This document shows positions 1 through 8,763 of a stretch of DNA of 64,000 nucleotides, piece by piece (position 1 is the stretch's first letter; each line of letters begins with the position of its first letter). A program made the position numbers and the translations under genes. The stretch covers positions 744,001 to 808,000 of the forward strand of contig CANMSE010000002.1 of assembly GCA_947500555.1 (NCBI GenBank). The letters run 5' to 3'. The DNA comes from an uncultured Fulvivirga sp. (GTDB lineage: Bacteria > Bacteroidota > Bacteroidia > Cytophagales > Cyclobacteriaceae). The notes under the pieces were generated by a model that had not been told where the DNA came from, made no database searches, and saw only the letters and a list, made by a program, of their open reading frames with translations.

Positions 1-972
1 AGACCGCATATGAACGCTAAAAAGGGATTTAAATATATACTAGCCGAAGAAGTAGATCAGGTACCCGAACACCTTTCAGGAGAAACAGTCATACAAATTC
101 CCTTGAGCAAAATGGTTTGTACATCTACCACACATATCCCGCTACTTGATTACCTGAACGAATCGGATAAGTTGATTGGTTTTCCAACCACAGATTACAT
201 CAGCTCTAAAACCATGAGGATGAGAATAGATAGTGGTTTGGTAAAAGATTTGGGAGTTGACAAAGAAATGAACATCGAGCTTTTGGCCGAGCTAGGTCCT
301 GACGCGGTGATGGCTTATACCATCAATGGTGATTATGGACAATTCAATAAAATTGCTCAATTGGGGATACCAACTATTATTAATGCAGAATATTTGGAAG
401 AACATCCATTAGGAAGAGCCGAATGGCTAAAGTTTACCGCTGCCTTCTTCAATAAAGAAGCTTTAGCTGATTCAATTTTCACGTCTATTGAAACAAATTA
501 TAATCAGCTAAAATCAAAAGCCTCTACAATTAGTACAACTTACCGTGTTTTGAGTGGAGTTGTTTATGGAGATACCTGGTACCTTCCTGGTGGACAAAAC
601 TATGCTGCCAAATTAATTGCAGATGCGAACGCTAACTATTTATGGGAAGAAGACTCCACCAGGGGATTTCTTGAACTTAGTTTTGAAGCAGTATATGAAA
701 AAGCTCATAAGGCAGACTATTGGATTGGAGTGGCTAGTTTTGAAACTCTTGAGAATTTGGCAAATGCCGATGCTCGATATGCTGAATTTGATGCATTTAA
801 AAATCACAGGATTTACACTAATAATTGGCGTAAAGGTGACAAAGGAGGTAGTGAATTCCTGGAGTTAGGTTATTTAAGACCAGACATCATACTCCAGGAC
901 TTAATAAAGATTATGCATCCAAACCTATTAGATAATAAAGAATTGTACTTTCATAAAAATTTAGTTGAATAG
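1..972 (+). CDS. ABC importer periplasmic binding protein (5' end outside window)
   Basis: Periplasmic substrate-binding protein of the type III (BtuF/FhuD/FepB, Peripla_BP_2) family, which delivers siderophore-iron, haem or cobalamin to a FecCD permease. The reading frame is open to base 1, and the first ATG at position 10 lies inside the typical beta-strand segment (YAKGF-like) that precedes lobe 1. The true start and signal peptide are therefore upstream. Visible hallmarks are VCTSTTHIPLLDYL followed by GFPTTDYIS, typical of Bacteroidota members, ELLAELGPDAVMAY, and a C-terminal lobe ending near 320 residues. The permease follows after 20 bp and then the ATPase, giving the order binding protein-permease-ATPase. 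The substrate cannot be told from sequence. No TonB receptor is attached in this window. Confidence 0.88.
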   Translation, partial: RPHMNAKKGFKYILAEEVDQVPEHLSGETVIQIPLSKMVCTSTTHIPLLDYLNESDKLIGFPTTDYISSKTMRMRIDSGLVKDLGVDKEMNIELLAELGPDAVMAYTINGDYGQFNKIAQLGIPTIINAEYLEEHPLGRAEWLKFTAAFFNKEALADSIFTSIETNYNQLKSKASTISTTYRVLSGVVYGDTWYLPGGQNYAAKLIADANANYLWEEDSTRGFLELSFEAVYEKAHKADYWIGVASFETLENLANADARYAEFDAFKNHRIYTNNWRKGDKGGSEFLELGYLRPDIILQDLIKIMHPNLLDNKELYFHKNLVE

Positions 973-992
973 CTGACCAGAGATTCGATGTG

Positions 993-2027
993 ATGAAGGA
1001 TTACTCTAAAAAACTATTTCTTTGGCTTCCAATTAGCATTGCAGTACTATTCCTGCTGAATATTTCTTTAGGCAGTATCACCATTCCCTTCGATGAAGTT
1101 ATCAATATACTTTTGGGTAATGATGGCTCAAAAGAAAGCTGGGCCAACATCATAATAAATTTCAGACTGCCTAAAGCTTTGGCCGCTGTTGTTGTTGGTG
1201 CCGGGCTTTCAATTTCAGGACTTCAAATGCAAACCCTTTTTCGCAATCCATTAGCTGGACCATTTGTGCTAGGGCTAAGTTCTGGCGCAAGTCTCGGAGT
1301 AGCACTCCTACTACTTGCTGGAGTGGGTGTAGTTGGAACAGGACTATTCGGTCTATCAAGTTGGTTGGTGGTAATTGCTGCAAGCGTTGGATCAGCATTA
1401 GTATTATCATTGGTCATGGTAGTTTCTGTAAGAGTTCAGGATAGTATGACGCTTTTGATTATAGGGTTGATGTTTGCCAGTTTGACAGGAGCAGTAGTAA
1501 GTATTTTACAATATTTCAGTACTGGAGAAGAAATTCAGGTTTATCTATTTTGGACTTTCGGAAGTTTGGGAGGGTTAAGTTGGAATGAAGTATCTATTCT
1601 GTTATTAATTTTGATCTCAGGTTTAATGTTAGTTATAGCAGCCATCAAGCCGTTAAATGCTTTACTTCTCAGTGAAAACTATGTTCAGAGCATGGGGCTT
1701 AATGTAAGAAAATCAAGAGCAGTCATTATTCTAAGTACTAGTTTATTGGCGGGTAGTATCACCGCTTTTTGTGGTCCTATAGCCTTTATAGGTTTAGCCG
1801 TTCCCCATTTGACCAGATTATTATTTCATACTTCAGATCACAAAATTTTAATTCCGGCCGTAGCCATGACAGGCTCCATTATAATGCTCATTTGCGACAT
1901 CATATCGCAAGTCCCCGGTTCCGATATGATATTACCTATTAATGCCATTACCTCCATAGTCGGGGCTCCTGTGGTCATCTGGATAATACTGAGAAGAGGA
2001 ACAATGAAGAATACTTTTGCCGGATAA
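993..2027 (+). CDS. FecCD-family ABC transporter permease
   Basis: Inner-membrane permease of an iron-siderophore/cobalamin importer (BtuC/FecCD family). About 344 residues with nine to ten hydrophobic helices, the usual length. Characteristic segments are FRLPKALAAVVVGAGLSISG with QTLFRNPLAGPFVLGLSSGA near residues 55-95, CGPIAFIGLAVPHLTRLL near 255-280, and the C-terminal LPINAITSIVGAPVVIWIIL. A GTG at 990 is immediately followed by an ATG at 993; I take the ATG. The stop overlaps the start of the ATPase gene (TAATG), so the two are translationally coupled. Confidence 0.93.
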   Translation: MKDYSKKLFLWLPISIAVLFLLNISLGSITIPFDEVINILLGNDGSKESWANIIINFRLPKALAAVVVGAGLSISGLQMQTLFRNPLAGPFVLGLSSGASLGVALLLLAGVGVVGTGLFGLSSWLVVIAASVGSALVLSLVMVVSVRVQDSMTLLIIGLMFASLTGAVVSILQYFSTGEEIQVYLFWTFGSLGGLSWNEVSILLLILISGLMLVIAAIKPLNALLLSENYVQSMGLNVRKSRAVIILSTSLLAGSITAFCGPIAFIGLAVPHLTRLLFHTSDHKILIPAVAMTGSIIMLICDIISQVPGSDMILPINAITSIVGAPVVIWIILRRGTMKNTFAG

Positions 2028-3013
2028 TGAGTAACTCTAATGCCATATTGGAAACAAAAAACCTCGCCATTGGATACACCAATTCAAATAGGCAAAATAT
2101 TATTCTTAAGGATATTAATGTATCACTAAATAAAGGTCAACTAGTTTGTTTCATGGGACCTAATGGAGTGGGAAAGTCCACTTTAATAAGAACCATTTGT
2201 GGTACACAAAAACTAATTGATGGGGAGATTACAATCGCTGATAATGATATCACAAAAATAAGTAAAAGCAAACTGGCAAAGCTTATCAGTGTTGTCCTAA
2301 CTGATAGAATTAATGCAGGTAATCTATCTGTAAAAGAACTGGTAGCACTAGGTAGATATCCATACATAGGATGGAATGTTTCTTTTTCTAAGGAAGATAT
2401 GCTCCAAATAGAGAAGGCCATAGAATTAACCAATATCCAATCTCTGGTCGACTACAAAATCTATGAATTGAGCGATGGTCAACTGCAAAAAGTAATGATA
2501 GCAAGAGCTCTTTGCCAAGATACTCCTGTTATTATTTTGGATGAACCTACGGCACATCTCGACTTAAATAATAGAGTTGAAGTGATTAATCTACTCCATG
2601 ACTTGACAAAACATAATGGCAAAACTATTTTGATGGCCACTCACGAGCTTGACCTGGCATTGCAGTCAGCAGATCGGATATGGTTGGCTGGTTCTAATCA
2701 ACCAATTATTGATGGATTTCCTGAAGATTTAGTGCTAAATGGTGCAATTGATGAAGTATTTGGTCTTAAAGGTTTTGACCTGAAAACAGGACGATTGGAA
2801 AAGAGACTAGGGAAAGGTTCTGTTTCATTAAAAGGAGATGGTCATAATTACCTGTGGACTAAAAATGCATTGGAACGGCATGGCTATTCTGTTGAGTCAG
2901 ACTCTGTAATTTCAATTGAGATCGAAGTGAATCAAAAGCTACAATGGCGAATAAGAAAAGAGGGTGAACACATTGTGCATACCCTCGAAGATTTGATAGA
3001 GTTACTTAATTAA
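2027..3013 (+). CDS. Iron-siderophore/cobalamin-type ABC transporter ATPase
   Basis: Cytoplasmic ATPase that powers the preceding permease (FecE/BtuD family). Walker A is GPNGVGKST at residues 44-52, the signature loop is LSDGQLQKV near 148-156, Walker B is VIILDEPTAHLD near 169-180, and the switch histidine lies in MATHELDLAL. At 328 residues it is about 70 longer than the usual 255. The extra C-terminal part (about residues 255-328, beginning after FDLKTGRL) resembles no catalytic motif I know. The start codon overlaps the permease stop, and the stop overlaps the stop of the convergent DUF547 gene. Confidence 0.92.
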   Translation: MSNSNAILETKNLAIGYTNSNRQNIILKDINVSLNKGQLVCFMGPNGVGKSTLIRTICGTQKLIDGEITIADNDITKISKSKLAKLISVVLTDRINAGNLSVKELVALGRYPYIGWNVSFSKEDMLQIEKAIELTNIQSLVDYKIYELSDGQLQKVMIARALCQDTPVIILDEPTAHLDLNNRVEVINLLHDLTKHNGKTILMATHELDLALQSADRIWLAGSNQPIIDGFPEDLVLNGAIDEVFGLKGFDLKTGRLEKRLGKGSVSLKGDGHNYLWTKNALERHGYSVESDSVISIEIEVNQKLQWRIRKEGEHIVHTLEDLIELLN

Positions 3014-3729
3014 CCTTCATTCAAATTCCAGTCATACTCATAGTAATCAATTTGATAAGTATCAGGTATAGGAGACTTTCTGTATTTATTAATAAACTCC
3101 AAAACCGTTCCCTCTCTGGTAAAATCGGTTTCATACCAACTAAAAATTTTTGAGAGAAGTACTTTCTGATCAGCACCTTTAATCTTTAACCAATCACCAT
3201 CATTAAGTGCCAATTTCGTTCTTGACTCCAATTGCTTTTCAAGTTTATCAGGCATATATGCCCAATTGGCTAATGACGGGCAACTTTTTGCGGCACAGGC
3301 TAAAACAAAATGAATTCTGGCATCTTCATAAGGCCTTAGCAAATATTTTATTTCAAGCGCATTAAGTGTCATTGGAGCACCTGCGACCACATGTTTTATC
3401 TGATCAAAAAAACCTCCCTGATCCATTGGCGATTTTTGATGGTATGCATAATACTTCACGATCTGATAAATGACAATCACATTATAGGCATTGATATAAA
3501 ATGCCTTTTTCTCATCAGGTGAAGCATTGACTAAATTAGCCTTGGCAATCGTGATATAGAGGTCCTTTATATCACTCTTGTTACTAGCAATAGCGGAATA
3601 GTCAACCATTCCATTCTTTACATAATTGCTAAAAAGCTTATCTGATTTACTATAAAATTCACTTAAGTTCTGTGCATTTATCGATTGTGATAAAAAAACT
3701 AGGATAAATGATAATAGGCTGATTCTCAT
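3010..3729 (-). CDS. DUF547 exported protein, copy 1
   Basis: Small exported protein of the DUF547 family, function unknown. It has an N-terminal signal sequence (hydrophobic LLSFILVFLSQSINAQ) and the family motifs KAFYINAYN, LNALEIKYLL, RIHFVLACAAKSCP and the C-terminal YEYDWNLNEG. The Cys pair in ACAAKSCP is shared with the neighbouring copy. The 239-residue length equals the second copy at 3797-4516, and motif order is identical, so the two are a tandem duplication. The family is common in Bacteroidota. A thiol or metal role for the conserved Cys/His residues is only a guess. Confidence 0.85.
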   Translation of the reverse strand: MRISLLSFILVFLSQSINAQNLSEFYSKSDKLFSNYVKNGMVDYSAIASNKSDIKDLYITIAKANLVNASPDEKKAFYINAYNVIVIYQIVKYYAYHQKSPMDQGGFFDQIKHVVAGAPMTLNALEIKYLLRPYEDARIHFVLACAAKSCPSLANWAYMPDKLEKQLESRTKLALNDGDWLKIKGADQKVLLSKIFSWYETDFTREGTVLEFINKYRKSPIPDTYQIDYYEYDWNLNEG

Positions 3730-3796
3730 GGTCTTACATTTTCCTCTAAGGTTCTAAATTATCAGTAAATCAGCATGTCACATTCACGACAAAAAC

Positions 3797-4516
3797 TCAA
3801 CCTTCGTTCAAGCTCCAATCATATTCGTAGTGGCTAATCTTATAAGATGATGGTATAGGAGCGCTCCTATATTTATTGATAAAATCAAGAAGACTTTCAG
3901 CTCCATTCATAGTAAAATCCTTTTTATACCATTCAAATATTTTTGAAAGCTCTACCTTCTTTGCTGAAGCATTTACTTTCAACCAGGACTTATCATCCAA
4001 TGCTTTTTTTGTTCTGGTAGTAAGTGCAGACTCCATATTTGAAGGAGTAAAAGCGAAGCTTGCCAATGGAGGACAACTTACCGCAGCACACGCTAGTGCA
4101 AAGTGAATTCTAGGATCTTTATTGGCTAAAATCAATTTTTTTATCTCCAGGTAATTCAACGTCATTGGTTCACCACCTACTTTATGTTTTACCTTATCAA
4201 AAAAACCACTTTGATCCAATGGCGATTTCAAAGGATAGTATTTTGATACCTGAAAGATCACAATAAGATTGTAGGCATTCATATAAAACGCCTTCTTTTG
4301 ATCAGCACTAGCACTCGACAAGTTCATTGATCCAATATCATCATATAACCCTTGTATTTCAGACTGATTGGCCTTAATCGTTTTGTAAGCCACTTTACCA
4401 TTGTTAACATACTTCTTAAAAAAAGTATCTGATTTTTTGTAAAATGTAGTCAGATCGGTAGCTTGAATATTAGTCGCAATGACTGCTAATAGAGAAAGAA
4501 TGATTACTTTTTTCAT
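3797..4516 (-). CDS. DUF547 exported protein, copy 2
   Basis: Second DUF547 protein, upstream of and paralogous to the 3010-3729 gene (same 239-residue length, same closing YEYDWSLNEG). It has a signal peptide (MKKVIILSLLAVIATNIQA) and the motifs KAFYMNAYNLIVIF, MTLNYLEIKKLI and RIHFALACAAVSCPPLASFAF. A 67-bp gap separates the copies, so they are probably cotranscribed. An inverted repeat sits 18 bp before its start codon. Function unknown. Confidence 0.85.
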   Translation of the reverse strand: MKKVIILSLLAVIATNIQATDLTTFYKKSDTFFKKYVNNGKVAYKTIKANQSEIQGLYDDIGSMNLSSASADQKKAFYMNAYNLIVIFQVSKYYPLKSPLDQSGFFDKVKHKVGGEPMTLNYLEIKKLILANKDPRIHFALACAAVSCPPLASFAFTPSNMESALTTRTKKALDDKSWLKVNASAKKVELSKIFEWYKKDFTMNGAESLLDFINKYRSAPIPSSYKISHYEYDWSLNEG

Positions 4517-4534
4517 AGTTCTTAAAGTTTAGGT

Positions 4535-4552
4535 GGTTGCATTTACGCAACC
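4535..4552. repeat. Inverted repeat upstream of DUF547 gene
   Basis: GGTTGC and GCAACC arms with a six-base spacer, ending 18 bp before the DUF547 start on the minus strand. It could be a 5'-leader hairpin or an operator. The GCAACC half also matches the candidate ECF-type -35 element seen at 12172-12177 and 9890-9895. Confidence 0.4.
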
Positions 4553-4658
4553 TGTTCACAACTGGTTTGTCCTATGTCAGACAATTCAAGATATTACTTT
4601 CTATCACCTGCTTTCATGTCGCTAACTTGACTAAAATTTACTAACTTATCTCTTTGTT

Positions 4659-4674
4659 TGTCAATCGAATGACA
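4659..4674. promoter_or_regulatory. Palindrome TGTCA-N6-TGACA, possible operator
   Basis: Perfect five-base arms (TGTCA / TGACA) around ATCGAA in the intergenic region between divergent DUF547 and oxidoreductase genes, about 80 bp before the oxidoreductase start. The spacing and dyad resemble binding sites of CRP/FNR-type regulators, but the half-site is not the canonical TTGAT. This is a weak candidate only. Confidence 0.25.
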
Positions 4675-4754
4675 TATCAAGTTTAAACATGAACGTTTGA
4701 CAACCAGTCAGCGTATTGAGTCAGTGCACAAAGTGTACCAATATTAAATAATAT

Positions 4755-6089
4755 ATGAAGCACATAGTCATTATTGGTAATGGGATTTCAGGAATTACTG
4801 CCGCGAGACATTTACGTAAGCAAAGTGATCATGACATAACTGTCATCTCTGCCGAGTCGGAATACTTTTGGTCCAGAACTGCACTCATGTATATCTACAT
4901 GGGCCATATGAAAAAGGAGCATACTCAGCCTTATGAAAATTGGTTTTGGAAGAAAAATAAAATCAATTTGATCCATGACTATGTAAAATCAGTCAACCAC
5001 GAAAACAAAAAGCTAAAACTCGATAAAAAAGGTGATCTGATTTATGATGTGCTAATACTTGCTACAGGAGCCAAGCCCAACAAATTTGGCTGGCCAGGAC
5101 AAGATTTGGAGGGTGTCAGTGGAATGGTGAGTCAGCAAGACCTGGAATATATTGAAAAATATACGAAAAATATTGACAGAGGAGTAATTGTAGGTGGTGG
5201 ACTAATTGGGGTTGAACTTGCCGAGATGTTAGCCTCAAGAAAGATCAATGTTTCAATGTTGGTAAGAGAAGAACAATTTTGGAATAACGTTCTTCCTGAG
5301 CAAGAGGCCAATCTAATTGGCAATCATATTAAAGAGCATCATGTAGACTTGCGCTTGCAATCTGAGCTTAAGGAAATAGTAGCAGATGAAAATGGAAGGG
5401 TAAAAGCTGTATTAACTGGTGACGGAAAAGAAATTCCTTGTCAGTTTGTTGGGTTAACAGCTGGTGTTCATCCGAATATAGAAATGGTTAAGGAATCTGG
5501 AATTGAGTGTGGTCGTGGTATTCTTGTCAATGAATATCTGGAAACCAGTATTCCGAACGTCTATGCTATAGGTGATTGTGCTGAGAGAAGAACCCCTGTT
5601 CCAGGAAGAGTACCTATAGAACAAGTTTGGTATACAGGTAGAATGATGGGCGAAGTTGTCGCCAAAACAATCTGCGGTGAAAAAACCGAGTACTTACCGG
5701 GCCATTGGTTCAATTCGGCTAAGTTTTTCGATATTGAATATCAGACTTATGGTCGTGTTTGGAATAAGCTAAAAGAAAATGAGTCCGAATTCTACTGGGA
5801 GCATGGATCAGGTAAAATAGCCATGCATTTCATCTATGCAACTGATACAAAAAAATTTCTTGGAGTCAACTCTTTCGGAATAAGATTGAGGCATGAAACC
5901 TTTGATCAGTGGCTCAAGGAAGAAGCTGATATTTATACGGTACTTGAAAATTTAAGAGCGGCCAATTTCGATCCGGAATTCTACAAACGATATGAAGTTG
6001 AAGTTGCAGATGCCTTTAATTCACAACATAGCGAAAGGCAAGTGTCAGTAAAGGGTAAGAAAAGTTTATTAGAAAAAATATTAGGATAA
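4755..6089 (+). CDS. FAD/NAD(P)-dependent oxidoreductase
   Basis: Pyridine nucleotide-disulfide reductase-fold flavoprotein of about 444 residues (Pyr_redox_2), close in layout to the NirB N-terminal/rubredoxin-reductase group. The FAD-binding GNGISGITAARHL is at residues 7-19, the NAD(P)-binding VIVGGGLIGVELAEM near 144-158, and the FAD-contacting NVYAIGDCAE near 267-276. No redox-active CxxxxC is seen, so it is probably a single-flavin electron-transfer enzyme. The polyferredoxin gene begins 8 bp downstream. The pair may move electrons between NAD(P)H and membrane iron-sulfur centres; this is inferred from adjacency. Confidence 0.88.
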   Translation: MKHIVIIGNGISGITAARHLRKQSDHDITVISAESEYFWSRTALMYIYMGHMKKEHTQPYENWFWKKNKINLIHDYVKSVNHENKKLKLDKKGDLIYDVLILATGAKPNKFGWPGQDLEGVSGMVSQQDLEYIEKYTKNIDRGVIVGGGLIGVELAEMLASRKINVSMLVREEQFWNNVLPEQEANLIGNHIKEHHVDLRLQSELKEIVADENGRVKAVLTGDGKEIPCQFVGLTAGVHPNIEMVKESGIECGRGILVNEYLETSIPNVYAIGDCAERRTPVPGRVPIEQVWYTGRMMGEVVAKTICGEKTEYLPGHWFNSAKFFDIEYQTYGRVWNKLKENESEFYWEHGSGKIAMHFIYATDTKKFLGVNSFGIRLRHETFDQWLKEEADIYTVLENLRAANFDPEFYKRYEVEVADAFNSQHSERQVSVKGKKSLLEKILG

Positions 6090-6097
6090 ATCAGACC

Positions 6098-7873
6098 ATG
6101 AAAGCAGTTAAATTACTCGGATTAGTACTTTTTATTACAGGGTTCACAATCTTCAATGCTACTTTTTTCACAGCTGATTATAGGTTAAACGAGACAATCT
6201 TGTCAAACCAATTCAATGATGAGTCCAAAGTAGACATTTTCAAAAAGCACACTGACCTCGTAGATAAGTCGGTAGGCTCTAATTTTGATTTTGTAAATGG
6301 GTTGGGAGAAACTTTCCGAAAAGTCAATGATGAGCAGCTGGAGAAATTTGGCATAAGCAAAGGTGAAATTGATGCTATTGTAAACGCCAATAATGAAATT
6401 TTTAGTCTTAGCTCACTATCAGTTCTTGGAGATGATGAAATTGGCCAATACAAGCAAAAAACATTTAATGACTACGGAGGGTGGCTGGATGGCAGATCGT
6501 TTGACAGCAAAGAAGACATGCAAGCTCAAATCTCCAATGTGGTTGAAAATATCAAAAAATATCAAATTGTTAATGAAAAGGGGTTTGATCAATACCAAGT
6601 TAAAGACCTAAAATATTCACTAACTAAAGCATCAAGTACAGGAGCTGTTGCCAGCAATCCATCATTCTTTATTTTGCTCACCTATGTGCTTTGCATTTTA
6701 GGCGCTATGCTGTACATCTTACCCAAGCTACAAGATGGGCCTCCTGGAATTAAAAATGATGGTATATTCCATAGTGCCATGAAAAATACAGGATGGCTTG
6801 GTATACTGACTGGCGTCTTCCTGATCATCTTTTATATTGTCCTGTATTTTTATCCAGAGTATATGACCAATTGGATCATCATGGTCGATCCAGTGAGTCA
6901 ATTCTTGAAAGGTTCAGATGCCGGAAGATTCTTCCTTTATGGTTTCATCTACACCCTGTGTATTTTGGTCATGGGTGTTAGAATGATTATCAAATATCGG
7001 CATTCTAAATATCAGGTGATAAGAACATTCTCGGTGATGTTTTTTCAAACGGCCTTTGCCTTCTTAATTCCTGAAATTCTACTACGTTTAAATCAACCCT
7101 ATTTCGATTTTAAAAACATCTGGCCACTGGATTATGACTTCTTTTTTGACAACGAACTTGATACGCTTTTGGCCAACGGGTCATTAGGTATTTTCATGCT
7201 TGGTTGGGGAATAGCCTTGATAATAATCGGAGTACCGGTCTTTGTTTATTTCTTCGGAAAGCGATGGTATTGTTCATGGGTTTGTGGTTGTGGTGGATTA
7301 GCTGAAACTCTTGGTGATCCTTACCGTCAGTTATCTGATAAATCATTAAAAGCATGGAAGGTGGAGCGCTGGATGATCCATGCGGTTCTTGCATTTGCTA
7401 TTGTAATGACCGGAGGCGTATTATACACTTACTGGACGGGAAGTAGCCAAATCATAGGGCTTAGCACTTATGATGTGCGTTCTGTATATGGCGCCTGGAT
7501 TGGTGCTGGTTTTGCCGGTGTGGTCGGCACAGGCTTCTACCCTTTGATGGGCAATAGAGTTTGGTGTCGATTTGGTTGTCCTTTAGCGGCCTATCTTGGA
7601 ATTGTTCAGCGATTCAAATCAAGGTTTAGAATTACAACCAATGGTGGGCAATGCATCAGTTGCGGGAATTGCAGCACCTATTGTGAAATGGGAATTGATG
7701 TTAGATGGTATGCCCAACGTGGTCAGAACATTGTGCGTTCCTCATGTGTAGGCTGTGGTGTATGTTCATCCGTTTGCCCGAGAGGCGTTCTAAACCTTGA
7801 AAATGGTGATACTGAAGGCCGACTAAATGAACCTCTTTTGATCGGTAATGATGGTGTGAAGATGAGCAGCTAG
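6098..7873 (+). CDS. NapH/CcoG-like membrane polyferredoxin
   Basis: Membrane iron-sulfur protein of 591 residues. One helix at residues 5-25 is followed by a roughly 150-residue extracytoplasmic segment and then about seven further helices (from about residue 182 to 495). Two Cys-rich loops, WYCSWVCGCGG and WCRFGCPLAAYLG, are typical of NapH/NosR/CcoG proteins. Two [4Fe-4S] sites follow: C519, C522, C525, C529 and C550, C553, C556, C560. It lies 8 bp after the flavoprotein gene in an apparent operon. The likely role is electron transfer across or along the inner membrane; partner and direction are not evident. Its stop codon lies within a 22-bp perfect palindrome. Confidence 0.85.
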   Translation: MKAVKLLGLVLFITGFTIFNATFFTADYRLNETILSNQFNDESKVDIFKKHTDLVDKSVGSNFDFVNGLGETFRKVNDEQLEKFGISKGEIDAIVNANNEIFSLSSLSVLGDDEIGQYKQKTFNDYGGWLDGRSFDSKEDMQAQISNVVENIKKYQIVNEKGFDQYQVKDLKYSLTKASSTGAVASNPSFFILLTYVLCILGAMLYILPKLQDGPPGIKNDGIFHSAMKNTGWLGILTGVFLIIFYIVLYFYPEYMTNWIIMVDPVSQFLKGSDAGRFFLYGFIYTLCILVMGVRMIIKYRHSKYQVIRTFSVMFFQTAFAFLIPEILLRLNQPYFDFKNIWPLDYDFFFDNELDTLLANGSLGIFMLGWGIALIIIGVPVFVYFFGKRWYCSWVCGCGGLAETLGDPYRQLSDKSLKAWKVERWMIHAVLAFAIVMTGGVLYTYWTGSSQIIGLSTYDVRSVYGAWIGAGFAGVVGTGFYPLMGNRVWCRFGCPLAAYLGIVQRFKSRFRITTNGGQCISCGNCSTYCEMGIDVRWYAQRGQNIVRSSCVGCGVCSSVCPRGVLNLENGDTEGRLNEPLLIGNDGVKMSS

Positions 7874-7882
7874 CTGCTCATC
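7861..7882. repeat. 22-bp perfect palindrome at convergent gene ends
   Basis: Perfect palindrome with 11-base arms (left arm GATGAGCAGCT). It contains the stop codon of the polyferredoxin gene and ends 2 bp before the stop of the convergent DUF5777 gene. In RNA it would fold to a nine-pair stem with a CTAG loop. There is no clear U-run on either side, so a bidirectional terminator or 3'-end stabiliser is possible but not proven. Confidence 0.55.
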
Positions 7883-7884
7883 AT

Positions 7885-8763
7885 TTATAGTTGAAACACC
7901 CTTGATATATTAAAGCCAAATCTAATATCGCCAGCTGAGAAGTCATCCGCTGTTTCATTAATAAACCCTGTTTCTATCATAGCACGCGAATTCGTAAAAC
8001 TAAGCTGAAAAACATGCCCCCCGGTTTCTATCTCAACACCTAATGCCAGTGCATTGAAGGTATTTAAACTTTCAATATCGTCTACCTGATAAAAGTACTC
8101 TCCAAGAATTGCAAACCTCTGTGTCAGCTTTAAACGACCTCCAAAACCGAGTGATAAAAGATCATTAGTATCTTCCTCTGTTGGTACTAGATTTCTATGA
8201 ATATAAGTTGGGGTGAATTGAAGTGATAACTTATCGCTGAACTTACGCGCTATCATTAATTGACCAGTATAACTTACTCGATGTTTGAAGTCAAGATCTC
8301 TCTCAGGGTTATTGTTTTCTAAACCGCTGACTGTTGTGCTGGTAAAAGCTGTCAATGTAAAAGGAAATGGGTTGGCTCCATACTTTTGAGCTAATAGCTT
8401 ATACTTTAAAAATCCGTCAAAGTTTTTACCAAATGAACTTCTACCGATGCCAATATCAAAACGGTCGGTTACTCCATATTCCAGCCCTATTCTAATAGTG
8501 GATTCGTCTAATCCCCAGAGTTCATTACCACCAGTATTAACTCTTCCAAAGCGATGTGAAATGATGAATTGAAGCACTTTGGCTGATCTGACTTCTATTG
8601 AATGTCCATTAATGATTCGAGTAGCCTTAAAAGTCGCTTCGGTCAGATGTGTTTTATCACCTTCTTCTTGTTCGAGAAGTGACAATAAATCATCTTGCGC
8701 ATGGCTAGTGCTGGATACTAAAACGACAAGTGTTATTGCAAAGAATTTTCTAAAGTTGTTCAT
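7885..8763 (-). CDS. DUF5777-family outer-membrane beta-barrel protein
   Basis: Exported protein of 292 residues with a signal peptide (ITLVVLVSSTSHAQ) followed by alternating beta-strand sequence ending in the aromatic-terminated SRVFQL, as expected for an outer-membrane barrel. Segments VLQFIISHRFG, DRFDIGIGRS and FEFSFTNSRAMIE-like repeats match the DUF5777 family of Bacteroidota. It overlaps the upstream YceI gene by 14 bp, indicating one transcript with YceI and the cytochrome-like lipoprotein. Function unknown; the setting suggests a redox or respiratory role. Confidence 0.8.
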   Translation of the reverse strand: MNNFRKFFAITLVVLVSSTSHAQDDLLSLLEQEEGDKTHLTEATFKATRIINGHSIEVRSAKVLQFIISHRFGRVNTGGNELWGLDESTIRIGLEYGVTDRFDIGIGRSSFGKNFDGFLKYKLLAQKYGANPFPFTLTAFTSTTVSGLENNNPERDLDFKHRVSYTGQLMIARKFSDKLSLQFTPTYIHRNLVPTEEDTNDLLSLGFGGRLKLTQRFAILGEYFYQVDDIESLNTFNALALGVEIETGGHVFQLSFTNSRAMIETGFINETADDFSAGDIRFGFNISRVFQL

